From positions 44,767,250 to 44,831,249 of the forward strand of contig OX439051.1 in assembly GCA_949317995.1 (NCBI GenBank): a stretch of DNA of 64,000 nucleotides, in the 5' to 3' direction. The notes under the pieces are model-generated. The model was not told the DNA's origin. It saw only the letters and a list, made by a program, of their open reading frames with translations, and searched no databases. Shown in pieces: positions 52,830 to 63,376 of the stretch. Both the position numbers and the translations under genes were made by a program. This DNA is from Acholoe squamosa (lineage: Eukaryota; Annelida; Polychaeta; Phyllodocida; Polynoidae). The number at the start of each line of letters is the position of its first letter. The stretch's first letter is position 1.

Positions 52830-53800
52830 AGCAATTTTTTTTTCTGGCGGGGTTCATAATTCGGACTTGTAGTACCGTAATCTCCCACGTAGAAGGCGCA
52901 GCTCGCGTAGAAGGCGCACCCCCAACTCAGAGAAGGCTAGTTCATGTAGAAGGCGCACCCATAAAGGCTGAATTTAGTAAGATTAATACTTTTCTATAAT
53001 ATAAAAACCCGCGTATAAGGCGCAGCCCCAACTCAAGGCAATTTTAGTCCCACGTATAAGACCCAGCAGCATTTTGTTTGGCATATAAGACGCACCTTCT
53101 ATGCGAGAGATTATGGTATGTTTCATTGCGTTCAGCACGTTCGATTTACCCTATTTTCAGAGTTTGTGCATCCCGATGCGATCAAAGGAACCCGCTTAAG
53201 TCGACCTTAAAGTAGGCATCACATCAAGATTCGAATCAATTTTTTTTTTCTGCAGGGGTTCATAATTCGGATTTGTAGTTCTCATTGCGTTCGGCACTTT
53301 CGATTTAACTATTTTCATAGTTTGCACATCCCGATGCAATGAAATGAACCCGCTAAAGTCGACCTTAATGTAGGTATCATGTCCATGCAGATTTGAAACA
53401 ATTTTTTTTTTCGGCAGGGCTTCATAATTCGGACTTGTATTATGTCTCATTGCTTTCGGCATGTTCGATTTACCCTATTTTCAGAGTTTGTGCATCTTGT
53501 GTGATCAACAGATTTGAATCAATTTAAAGCAGGCATCATGTCAAGATTCAAAACAATTTTTTTTCGGTGGGGATACATAATTCGGACTCAAAGTATGTCT
53601 CATCGTGTTTGGCACATTTGATTTACCCTATTTTCAGAGTTTGTGCATACCAACGCGATCAAAGGAACCAGCTTAAGTCGACCTTAAAGTAGGCATCACG
53701 TCAAGATTCGAAACAATTTTTTTTTCGGCTGGGCTTCATAATTCATACTTGTAGTATGTCTCATTGCGTTCAGCACATTTGATTTACTCTATAGATAGTT
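52830..53800. repeat. Satellite of about 170 bp, four to five units
   Basis: Each unit has 'aattttttttt[c/t]', 'ttcataattcggacttgta', 'tgtctcattgcgttc', 'ttcgatttaccctatttt' and 'aagtcgaccttaa'. A MITE is inserted in the first unit. A single fragment flanks element A at 5,156. Confidence 0.85.
52873..53118. mobile_element. Palindromic MITE (246 bp) inside the satellite
   Basis: Ends ccgtaatctcccacgtaga / atgcgagagattatgg flanked by TA. The uninterrupted satellite units read 'cttgtagtatgtctcattg', while here 'cttgtagTA' and 'TAtgtttcattg' flank the element: the empty site confirms a TA target duplication. Confidence 0.9.
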
Positions 53801-53805
53801 TGTGC

Positions 53806-54530
53806 TTTGCCTAGCATGATGCACTCTATCTCAGCAACCATCAGGAATATGGGACTAGAAGTGTAAAAAATGGAATCAACATGGTTGAAAATCTTGAAAT
53901 CGATATATTACACTTTAAAATCTGTCAATCAACAGCTGAGAAATAGGTATTGATTCATTGGTGCATCATGTGCAGATTGGCATGATGCACTATATCTCTG
54001 AATCCATCAGGAATATGGATCTATAAGTTTGAAAAATGGAATTGGCATGGTGGAAAACCTTGAGATTGGTTATTACACTTTGAAATCTGTTGATAAACAG
54101 CAGAGAAATGTGCATTGATTCCTTGGTGCATCATGCTCTGATTGGCATGATGCACTCTATCTCAGCAACCATCAGGAATATTGATCTAAATGTTCAAAAA
54201 ATGGAATCGGCATGGTGGAAAACCTTGAAATTGATATATTACATATTGAAATCTGCCAATAAACTACAAAGTAATGGCAATGATTCATTTGTGCATCATG
54301 CCCTGATTGGCATGATGCATTCTATCTCAGCAACCATCAGGAATATGGATCTAAAAGTTTTAAAAATGGAATAGGCATGGTGGAAAACCTTGATATATTA
54401 CATGTTGAAATCTGTCAATAAACAGCCAAGAAGAAGGCATTGATTAATTTGTGCATCATGCCCTGATTGGTATGATGCACTCGTTCTCAGCAACAATCAC
54501 GAATTTGGATCTGAAAGTTGTGTTAAATGT
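53806..54530. repeat. Hairpin satellite, 163-165 bp period
   Basis: Units start with tgcatcatgcc-n6-ggcatgatgcac (about 53,963, 54,127, 54,292, 54,453), continue 'tctatctcagcaaccatcag', 'ggcatggtggaaaacctt', 'gatatattaca' and 'atctgtcaataaacagc'. The hairpin is kept while the rest varies. Other copies are at 16,801-17,095, 22,599-22,860 and, truncated, 23,763 and 24,160. Confidence 0.88.
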
Positions 54531-54594
54531 GTTGTGTATTTATCCAAGTCTTTACTTTCTCCGGGTTCCTTAATAGTTACAAGACTTGGATGCG

Positions 54595-54757
54595 TTATTT
54601 ATTTCCACTTCAATCAATTATTTAAGGTAGTTATCAATCAACAACAAACAGACAAGCAGAGAAGTCGATCGAAAAAATTCGCCATTTCTGCTTCATCTGC
54701 TTGTTTTCAATACTACCCTCTAGGTGGTGCTGAGGTCGTGCACTAATTTGCGGCACA
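54595..54757. repeat. Dispersed repeat, partner of 46,635-46,776
   Basis: Shares 'tatttccacttcaatcaatt', 'gacaagcagagaagtcgatc' and 'actaatttgcggc' with the copy in the first part of the same intron. Both are + oriented. The class is unknown. Confidence 0.75.
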
Positions 54758-54867
54758 TGCATGACAATATCGAAAGTAGGCATTCAATGAGACTGCTTTC
54801 ACACAAATTCTTTGGGTAGTAACTTGCACAGCCAAACTTTGACTCGTTCCTTAAAGTCTCTAAAGAC

Positions 54868-55748
54868 TACCGTAATCTCCCGCGTAGAAGGCGCAGCTCG
54901 CGTAGAAGGCGCCCCCCCAACTCAGAGAAGGCCTTTTCACGTAGAAGGCGCACGTACCTCTTCTGGATCGATTTCCGGAAAAACCCGCGTATAAGGCGCC
55001 CCCCCAACTCACAGGGGGGCTGTTTCGCGTAGAAGGCGCCCCCCCTCCCCACCCCCCTATATGAGTTCAAGCTGTCATCGGCACACGGTCGGCGTAAAAA
55101 AACGGCGAGCAAATCTACAGCGACCGGGCTGCCGCTATGAGTTCAAGCTGTCATCCGCACACGGTGTGATGGTCGGCGTCAAACCCGCCGAGCGCCCGTC
55201 GACACCTCCCGGTCTGCCGCGGTGCTGGCTATATGAGTTCAAGCTGTCATCCGCACACGGTGTGACGGTCGGTGTCAAACCCGCCAAGCAAATCTACAGC
55301 GACCGGTCTGCCGCGGTGCTGGCTATATGAGTTCAAGCTGTCATCGGCACACGGTCGGCGTCAAACCCGCCAAGCACCCGTCGACACCTCCCGGTCTGCC
55401 GCGGTGCTGGCTATATGAGTTCAAGCTGTCATCGGCACACGGTCGGCGTCACACCCGCCGAGCAAATCTACACCGACCGGGCTGCCGAATTGCTGGCTAT
55501 ATGAGTTCAAGCTGTCATCGGCGCATGGTGGGCCTTATCCCCGGCGAGCGCGTCGACACCTCCCGGTCTGCCGCGGTGCTGGCGCTATGAGTTCAAGCTG
55601 TCATCGGCGCATTTTCCCAAATGAGATGTTGGAAAACCCCGCGTATAAGGCGCACCCCAAACTCAAGGCAATTTACCTCCCGCGTATAAGACCCAGCAGC
55701 ATTTTGTTTGGCGTAGAAGACGCGCCTTCTACGCGGGAGATTACGGTA
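54868..55748. mobile_element. Long MITE (881 bp) with internal GC-rich minisatellite
   Basis: Same ends and internal 90-bp units as the copy at 29,940-30,854, with TA borders. The unit number and order differ between the copies, so the inner array changes independently of the ends. Confidence 0.88.
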
Positions 55749-55922
55749 TATAATTAATGACATTGCTTGAAAGTACTACGCTTGCTTGTGAGAAAATTTA
55801 GGTCTGTATATCAAGATGTTGTATTAGAATATTGTTGTAGGGAAGAAATAAAATCAGTATCTATTATTGCATGTATACGTGGATATTACTTACATTGAAC
55901 TACTGTGTATCATACATTGTAG

Positions 55923-55998
55923 ATGCCTATTAAATGGTTGGCGTTGGAGTGCATACAACATCGGATTTTTACACATAAATCAGATGTCTGGAGCTATG
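55923..55998 (+). CDS. EGFR exon 10: activation segment end
   Basis: Acceptor cattgtag, donor ATG|GTAGGT. '[20 protein letters not shown]' is the P+1 loop and the ALE motif, and 'DVWSY' is the alpha-F Asp-Trp motif. It ends with the first base of a Gly codon. Confidence 0.95.
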
Positions 55999-57336
55999 GT
56001 AGGTACTCAAATCAATTCATTAAAAAAATTCAGCACTTCAATTCTAGGGAATTACCTTTCCTGAAGATGAGATTTTGAAGCCCCCCCCCCCCACCATTAA
56101 GGGAGACAGGCCCTAGACGTCCACAGGGGAACGGGACCAGAGACTATCCTAATGAATATACCATAGTGATTCAAATATAAGATATTCCTGATCTTAAGTT
56201 GTGCCTATAGATGTATATATGCAAGTTGTGCCTATAGATGTATATATGCAAGATTGTCACATCTCAAAGGTACTTTTTTGTATTTATCGCAAATTATTCA
56301 GCGAGATAAGTAGAGATAAATTGATCATATTAACGCTGCTCTAGTTCTAAAAAAAAGCATTATTTCAGGGCACCGACTCTCATTTTATTTAATTCCATGC
56401 ACTCTATTACTTTGGGTATAAGTTTATGGATTTTTGAAGAGTGAAAATTCATTCTCAGCAGGCAAAATTCAGATAAACACAATTTTGTTAACCATTTAAG
56501 GTATAAATGGGTCTAGGCTATATGTATAATACATCAAGATGACCATACTTAATGACTCATTCAAATAAGTTCAATTTTAGAGGGTTTGGGGACCCATGGA
56601 AGGTAAATGGAACAAAAACGTTCTTTTTGAGCTTCTTTTCATTTGAACAGTATTGTGGGAAGGAAATATGACATGAATATTGGTTTTGATGGGTGAGAGG
56701 TATTTCTGAAGTCAATATCTGGGGACCTTTTTTTCTTTTGTTGATATTCCAATTATTAAGCTGTTCAACGTTGCCTAGTTTCTAAAAATTAGTCAAAATT
56801 CTTATTTACCTTTATTATCGCCCATTTTTTAAGAAATTATGCCACTTTGAATATCTCTGTAGAGTTTGATAATTGGAATAAACAAAAAACAAAAAAAAAA
56901 CTAACTGTGTATTGTGCTAAAGGGCTGACAGTTTGGGAGTTGTTCACTAAATGTTTATTGTGCTAAAGGGGTGACAGTGTGGGAGTTGTTCACTAAATGT
57001 TTATTGTGCTAAAGGGGTTACAGTGTGGGAGTTGTTCACTAAATGTTTATTGTGCTAAAGGGGTTACAGTGTGGGAGTTGTTCACTAAATGTTTATTGTG
57101 CTAAAGGGGTTACAGTGTGGGAGTTGTTCACTAAATGTTTATTGTGCTAAAGGGGTTACAGTGTGGGAGTTGTTCACTAAATGTTTATTGTGCTAAAGGG
57201 GTTACAGTGTGGGAGTTGTTCACTAAATGTTTATTGTGCTAAAGGGGTGACAGTGTGGGAGTTGTTCACTAAATGTTTATTGTGCTAAAGGGTTTACAGT
57301 GTGGGAGTTGTTCACTAACTCTTTATTGTGTTCCAG
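55999..57336 (+). other. EGFR intron 10
   Basis: 56,205-56,250 has a duplicated 'tatagatgtatatatgcaag' segment. 56,905-57,336 is the acceptor-derived minisatellite. The remainder is AT-rich, with nothing seen. Confidence 0.7.
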
Positions 57337-57361
57337 GGGTGACAGTTTGGGAGTTGTTCAC
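56905..57361 (+). repeat. 46-bp minisatellite built from the exon 11 splice acceptor
   Basis: Nine units of 'tttattgtgctaaag' + 'gggtgacagtgtgggagttg' + 'ttcactaaatg' precede exon 11, whose own start 'ttccag|gggtgacagtttggg' and 'agttgttcac' is the tenth, coding copy. Decoy units keep AG|GGG but have ctaaag instead of ttccag. Reading from a decoy with exon 10 gives [13 protein letters not shown] and then TAA. Confidence 0.93.
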
Positions 57362-57483
57362 ATATGGGCAGCGTCCGTATGACAACCTACATGCGCGTGA
57401 TGTACCAGACCTGTTAGAGAAGGGAGAACGTCTACCACAGCCCTCCATCTGCACCATAGATGTCTACATGATCATGATCAAGT
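57337..57483 (+). CDS. EGFR exon 11: kinase C-lobe
   Basis: Acceptor gtgttccag, donor AGT|GTATGT. '[18 protein letters not shown]' and '[20 protein letters not shown]' are strongly conserved in ErbB kinases. The last base starts a Cys codon completed by exon 12. Confidence 0.95.
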
Positions 57484-58182
57484 GTATGTCTGCCATAGAT
57501 TGAATTACATTTACAGCTATTGAATTCAAAGTTATGAGAAGTCCCCTTGCATCATCTAAGTATATCTATATTTGTATGATTAAACTTTTTATCAGCTGCA
57601 GAATATGCAAATAGAAAGGATATAATCGCTTAAGGACAAGGGCTCCAGGTGGCCCAAAAATAAATTGACAAAGGATTGTAACTTGAAATATTTGTTCTTT
57701 ACATAATGTGTTATTGAAATATGAAATAAACAGTTGGGGTAGCAACGCTACTTTCTTCAGTACTTTCTCTAAAAAACTACAATTATGTCAATTGATGTAT
57801 GCTAATCAAGATAAAATTGTAAAATCATATGGTTCCAACGCTACTTTTTACACAAGGTGAGTCCGAATGAAAAGTGGGGTGGGCCCATACTGCATAAGCC
57901 TATGGACTACATCCAGAGGGGGGTAGAGGGGGGCTTCATAGTAATTTACAAAACTTTCTTCAAACCTAGTAAAAATGTTCACTTATATCACTAGACTTAA
58001 CTTTTGAACTAATAATGATAGAAACTTGCTTTAAAAAATGCCAGATACCCCTCAATGAGCTAAATGCAGTAGTTCACAAAACAGCCGCTAGGTGCCTGCT
58101 GCTCTCGTCCTTAATAACAATGGATCTCTAAAAATAGCAAAAGAATTTAATTAATTTCATTGGCATCGTATCGTTCTTACAG
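57484..58182 (+). other. EGFR intron 11
   Basis: AT-rich, no repeat or exon recognised. It ends with the acceptor cgttcttacag. Confidence 0.7.
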
Positions 58183-58280
58183 GCTGGATGCTTGATGCTG
58201 AGAGCAGACCGAGTTTCAAAGAACTTGCAGAGGAATTCTCAAAAATGGCAAGAGACCCTGGGCGATACCTTGTTATACAG
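58183..58280 (+). CDS. EGFR exon 12: end of kinase domain
   Basis: '[20 protein letters not shown]' holds the conserved Arg that closes the C-lobe; '[12 protein letters not shown]' is the ErbB-specific end. Donor CAG|GTGAGA. Phase 0 end. Confidence 0.95.
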
Positions 58281-59631
58281 GTGAGACATAATCACTTAGT
58301 ACATCGAGTTGTAAACAATTAACTGAACATTTCTATGAAATAAAATAAAGTATAATTAATTAGCCATAATTGGGCTACATATTTGCTTTAGCTGAACCAT
58401 AGAATGCTACACTGTATTTTCACAGCCGTGTTCCCAATCTTTGAATAAATACACATTTATTTATAAAATAAAAAATCCCCAAACCCTTGGCCAAACTTTG
58501 ACCTACTTTGGATATTTTTTGAAAGTTCCTGTGGTCCCACCACAGGACACCGCTTGTTTTCTATCAAATATTTTCAACTTTGACTTTATTTTGAATTAAA
58601 CTCCCATACAGCCTGAGGATTCACAAGATGAAACCGCTTTCCCTCACCAAAATCACATTCTGTTGTGGTTTACTGGCCTTACCAAGCCAACAAAACAATA
58701 TTGTTGACTAACTAGGCTGTGTCCATGCAACATGGTAACCATGTTACCCTGTGACATCACGTCGCTATGGAAAAGAGGGGGGGTACTATATAAGAGCACT
58801 TTTCAAATCAAAGTGCTCATAACGCGGTAGCTGTTAGAGTTGAGCAGATCTCCATGTGGAATAGCATCGTTTTTCATATAATTGGGCTACATAGTGTGAT
58901 TGATATTAGCTGTTGTTGTGTGTTTAGGGTGACATCGATACCAGCTGTTGTTGTGTGTGCAGGGTGATATCAGCTGTTGTTGTGTGAGCAGGGTGACATT
59001 GATACCAGCTGTTGTTGTGTGTGCAGGGTGATATCAGCTGTTGTTGTGTGAGCAGGGTGACATTGATACCAGCTGTTGTTGTGTGTTTAGGGTGACATTG
59101 ATATCAGCTGTTGCTGTGTGAGCAGGGTGACATTGATATCATCTGTTGTTGTGTGTGTAGGGTGACATCGATATCAGCTGTTGTGTGTGCAGGGTGACAT
59201 TGATATCAGCTGTTGCTGTGTGAGCAGGGTGACATTGATATCAGCTGTTGTTGTGTGTGCAGGGTGACATTGATATCAGCTGTTGCTGTGTGAGCAGAGT
59301 GACATTGATATCAGCTGTTGTTGTGTGTGCAGGGTGACATTGATATCAGCTGTTGCTGTGTGAGCAGGGTGACATTGATATCAGCTGTTGTTGTGTGTGC
59401 AGGGTGACATTGATATCAGCTGTTGTTGTGTGTGCAGGGTGACATTGATACCAGTCGTTGTTGTATGTACAGGGTGATATCAGCTGTTGTTGTCTGTGCA
59501 GGGTGACATTGATATCAGCTGTTGTTGTCTGTGCAGGGTGACATTGATACCAGTCGTTGTTGTATGTACAGGGTGATATCAGCTGTTGTTGTGCTACATA
59601 CTAAGATAGATATTGTTTGTTGTATGTGCAG
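58281..59631 (+). other. EGFR intron 12
   Basis: The first 600 bp are AT-rich and unremarkable. From 58,912 to 59,631 lies a minisatellite whose unit includes the exon 13 acceptor. Confidence 0.75.
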
Positions 59632-59638
59632 GGTGACA
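58912..59638 (+). repeat. Minisatellite (about 33-36 bp) built from the exon 13 splice acceptor
   Basis: About twenty units of 'tgtgtgcagggtgacattga' and 'tatcagctgttgttg' run into the real border tgtatgtgcag|ggtgacaagttg. Nearly all units preserve AG|GGTGA. Variants alternate between tgtgtgcag, tgtgagcag and tgtgtttag, suggesting higher-order duplication. Confidence 0.92.
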
Positions 59639-59790
59639 AGTTGATGCGCCTTCCCAGTCAGAGCATCAACAAGGAGGACTTGCTGCGCTCCATGAGTGTG
59701 GCTGAGGAGGGCACGGAGGAGATGGTCGACGCTGAGGACTACCTCCAACCCACCTCCACCATCCCACCTGAGAATGGGGTCGTGGCAAAG
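59632..59790 (+). CDS. EGFR exon 13: start of C-terminal tail
   Basis: 53 codons, phase 0. 'GDKLMRLPSQS' matches the ErbB sequence after the kinase; 'VDAEDYLQPTSTIPP' holds a Tyr in a YLxP context, a likely docking site. Donor AAG|GTAAGC. Confidence 0.93.
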
Positions 59791-59976
59791 GTAAGCTTCT
59801 AGTCTCTATTAAGTATGGGTGTGGGAGGAAACCCTGCCTTTTATCCCTTTTTGTACAATGTGTGAGAGTATCAATACATGTAAAAGTGGCATTATTAGAG
59901 ATGATGGAGAGTAGGATGATGTGGTGGGTGTTAGGGTTGGTGTGAAATACTGAGCCCTGCTACATTGTATTATCAG

Positions 59977-60181
59977 CAGATGCATGATGCAGCAAACTAT
60001 GACAATGACAGAGAGAAGCCAGCACCGCACCATGTACAGCCGAGCTGCTCCAACCCCTACTACACCAAGCACAAACCAGACCCTGCCAAGCAGTTCTGTC
60101 GTAATGGCATCAACTCCCGCGACAGTGTCAACTCACGTTATACACCAGACCCTTGTAACCTGCTAGATGACCCTAGAGACG
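59977..60181 (+). CDS. EGFR exon 14: C-terminal tail
   Basis: Begins at 59,977 (or 59,980, since tatcagcag offers two AGs that differ by one Gln codon). It is low in recognisable motifs: Asn/Pro/Asp-rich with 'NYDNDREKP', 'NPYYTKH' and 'SRYTPDP'. Donor ACG|GTAAGT, phase 1. Confidence 0.85.
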
Positions 60182-61113
60182 GTAAGTTGTCATGCAACAC
60201 CAGGCTGTCTAGGCAGTGTAAATTCAGAAAGCAGACATTAAACTATCATTGTTAACTAAATGCAAGTCTGTTTGAACACCTCTGTGAACTGAATCTTTAC
60301 CAAGAGGAGGGACACAGCCAAAAACACATATAGTGGGGAATAGCTGAACTACAATGGACAGGCCCATTGATCTACACCTACACATGCCACAGAATCCTCC
60401 ATCAAACTACTCAATTTCCACACATGTCAATCAGTCGTAGCTACGATGAATAGTGTTTCAGTCAGAAGATCCTTCAACCTTATTAGGGGAGGTTTCTTAA
60501 ATGTCTTCCTAGGAATGACTATTTTCAGTGAAGAAAAGATAAGGGAGACCCCTAAGGAGAACCTATGCTTATGCTTGAAAATCATGGTTACATTCAACTA
60601 GATTACATTCTGCTGACTGACCACTCAATACTCTCTGCAGTGATAATTATGCTTCTGATTTCCACCTGGGGGCCTTGCGTTGCCCCCCCCCCCCTTAGCT
60701 GTACCAAAATCGTTCAGAAAAACATTGCATCATCCAGAAGTAAATTTCTACTCACTTCCTATTCATATGCTATAATGTCAACTACAAATTAGTTGTGTGT
60801 TAGAAAAATAACATTAGACAAAGCTATGAGGGAGGGGGGTCACCAACACCAATACCCCCCCCCCCCCCCCATGAAAGTGGACACTTTTGGAGTTTCAACA
60901 ATCTTGATTGCATTGTCCTTGTAATAGAATATGTAAAAGAGTGTATGTTCTGCAAATGGCCAGAGAGGCCATCAGAGCCTCAAATTTCATCCCCTAAAGC
61001 AGAGGAGATAGAGGACTGGCAGTGTGATAAAACTGAGCCTTTATGTGGACATTTAATAATTCATGTTAAATGATTTAGTACGTTGCACTAACCAAAACCT
61101 TTGCCCTATCTAG
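60182..61113 (+). other. EGFR intron 14
   Basis: No exon or named repeat seen; contains two C homopolymer runs near 60,686 and 60,860. Confidence 0.7.
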
Positions 61114-61287
61114 GTGAGCCAAACAGTGTAGCTCTGCCTCACATCCTCCAACCTCCGCTCGGAGCAGGTGACAGTGTGGATGGGAACAAGCTGCCAAAGA
61201 TTCCTATGCCAATAATAGACGAGGACGATTACCTTACCCCCAAGTCCTCACAACCTGTGTCTTACATGGATCTCATAGAGGGAAAAG
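61114..61287 (+). CDS. EGFR exon 15: C-terminal tail with Tyr motifs
   Basis: Acceptor gccctatctag, donor AAG|GTCAGT. 'IIDEDDYLTPKSSQPVSYMD' contains two acidic-flanked tyrosines (YLTP, YMDL), typical SH2/PTB docking sites of ErbB tails (family knowledge). Confidence 0.92.
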
Positions 61288-61626
61288 GTCAGTATTGTGA
61301 ACTTATAGGCGAGACCCTTGGTCCCCAGCATTTAGAGATGCCTTAAAATGAAGGAAAAATAGAGGTCTATGGCAGTTTTCTTTGAAAATTGATAATTTTT
61401 TCAAAAAGTTGACATTTCGAAATTAGATTGACTGCAAAGGGAAACAATGTTGGTTCTATGGTGAGTGATCTAGTGGAAATGTTGGTGCCAAAACGGGGTG
61501 AATATGCTACTTTATACTCAGAAGGATAATGAAAATAGAAAGTCTGGAAAGAAAAAAATTAAGCTAAAATGTGTCCAGTCTTTTGAGGTGTTCTCTAAGA
61601 CGCATGTATCCATGTTTGTTCTTCAG

Positions 61627-61877
61627 ACTACCTAGAGCCGGATGGACAGTACCTTGAGCCGCAGGGTCCAGGTGCTATGGACAACCCGGAGTACTTCCAA
61701 GCCACACAGGACCCTGACATAGACGGCCTTAAGTCACACAAAGACCCTCCCCAGCTACGGAGTCCAGGGGAGCGCTCCACAAACTCTGAGCCTGAATACT
61801 GCAATGACCAGGACCAATTCCAGTACAAGAACAGAGGCATACCCGTGAGCCGCAGTCTGACCGAGTCTGTGGTATAG
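61627..61877 (+). CDS. EGFR exon 16: last coding exon
   Basis: Acceptor tgttcttcag. 'DYLEPDGQYLEP' and 'DNPEYFQATQ' supply YLEP sites and an NPxY motif of the Shc-binding type. It ends 'SRSLTESVV' and TAG at 61,875-61,877. The Val-Val terminus could be a PDZ ligand (T-E-S-V-V), which is inference. Confidence 0.93.
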
Positions 61878-63376
61878 CCTGCGTTGGCAGCCCAGGCAGC
61901 ACACTGACCTATAGTGAAGGGCACTGGGACATTACGCGGAGGGCCAGCCTCTATTGGGACATAACATGGAGGGCCAGCCTCCATAGATGGTGCACTGCCG
62001 TCCAGGCTACACAAGGTATAACGTTTACACTGGTGGACTGCTACAGCACCAGCAGCTACAGGCATGTAGCCAGCCTGACCGATGTAATGGACGTCTTCAG
62101 TCATTGGCCTACTGTAATACAGGGTCCATACCCTATCCTAGAGCAGGGTCTTCGGCGGGGAGGGGCACCATGAGGGTCTCTACACCTCCTCCCTGGGTGG
62201 GGTCATTGTGATGCTAGCACTCAGGAATCCAGGACTACTCATCTATCTCTCATTGTGGATTACTTCAACGAGTGCAACATTTACCCGCTGTATGTGAGAA
62301 TGGTAGAAGGGTGCAGCTGGCACCGTGTGCAGACGTCCTTGTAAGCTGGTTGTTCTGCTACACCAGTGTGCTTATAGACATCACCCAGCCACCTACAACC
62401 CCCTCCAAAGGCACATCTACTATGTAAAACCTCTCTTCTTTCTTTCGGTTTTCAGGATTCTATTTAGTGAAATGTTAATAGTAGTATAAATAATTATCAG
62501 AACCATCAGACGGCGGGAGGTTCGTTGTACCTACATATCTCTGTGCTAACATGACAGATATCAGCATTACCAGGACATGTGTAACAAAACGTGTCTCGCA
62601 GGTTACCTTACTGTGGGGTTGAGGAGGTAGTTCTTGTAGATATCGATGAGTGAAGCCGCATGCACCCTCTATATTAGTTGTTATCTTAATGTTTCCATAA
62701 AGAGGCAAGAACACACATTGTTAACAAAGGGATTGGAGTGTATATATTCACACTGTATTATAGATCATGTTCAGCCGGGGGGAGGCATTTCCTGTTTGAT
62801 AACCACGCCATTCTGAATGATGGAAGAAATATTCAACTATTAGTTTCAGGTTTCACAAACCCTCGCGGTATTATCTCTAAAAGATATCAAGCAGGGAGGA
62901 ATGTGAAGCCCGGTATTGGGGAAGGATCACTGTCCATAGTGCAATGGGGAAGGTTTGCATAGGTAGGGGTGATTCAAAGTGCTCTTATAGAGTAAAATGT
63001 TATTCTAGTCCAGTGAATTCTAGTTAATACTGCACTTGTGACAGTGTACAAGTGGATGGTCCTGTTTGATTGTTGCTGCATGAGTAGTTGTAAGACTTGT
63101 ATGTTAACCATCATTAAGACAATGTTGATTTGTTGATAGATTTAAGGACTGCTGTGATTGATTGATATATACTTATATCATGTCATATTAGTGGGAAGCA
63201 AGTTATTGATAAAATTTTCTGATTTTTTCTCACATCGTAAGGATACTATCTATTTTTCATGTCTGCATTTAATCATATTGATAATTTATGCATTTAATAA
63301 GACAACAATGTTATAGTTTATTCGTCCCTCAAAAAAAGTACAAATAACCAGATTGTTGATATGCGTGGTAAATAAA
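61878..63376 (+). other. Probable EGFR 3' UTR
   Basis: No coherent frame. The first AATAAA after the stop that looks like a polyadenylation signal is at 63,371-63,376 (ggtaaataaaagctg), followed by a GT-rich stretch ('gctgtgtgtaatgatgt'), the usual downstream element. This would give a 3' UTR of about 1.5 kb. Confidence 0.6.
63371..63376 (+). terminator. Candidate polyadenylation signal
   Basis: AATAAA with a GT-rich downstream sequence, about 1.5 kb after the EGFR stop codon. No cDNA is available to confirm it. Confidence 0.55.

Larger units (their letters stand above)
25826..61877 (+). other. EGFR/ErbB receptor tyrosine kinase gene, 3' part (16 exons)
   Basis: Sixteen exons with GT-AG borders and matching phases give about 1,019 codons: L domain 2, a cysteine-rich region longer than in vertebrate EGFR, a transmembrane helix, a juxtamembrane segment with EPLTP, a kinase domain with all catalytic motifs, and a C-tail with several YxxP/NPxY-type tyrosines. 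The receptor binds EGF-like ligands at the cell surface and signals through Ras/MAPK and PI3K in the family. The 5' exons (signal peptide, L1, first Cys-rich domain) are not in view. Introns hold two retroelements, MITEs and minisatellites. Three minisatellites include exon borders. Similarity to both EGFR and other ErbBs is high, as expected for a single invertebrate ErbB; a second paralogue cannot be excluded. Confidence 0.95.
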
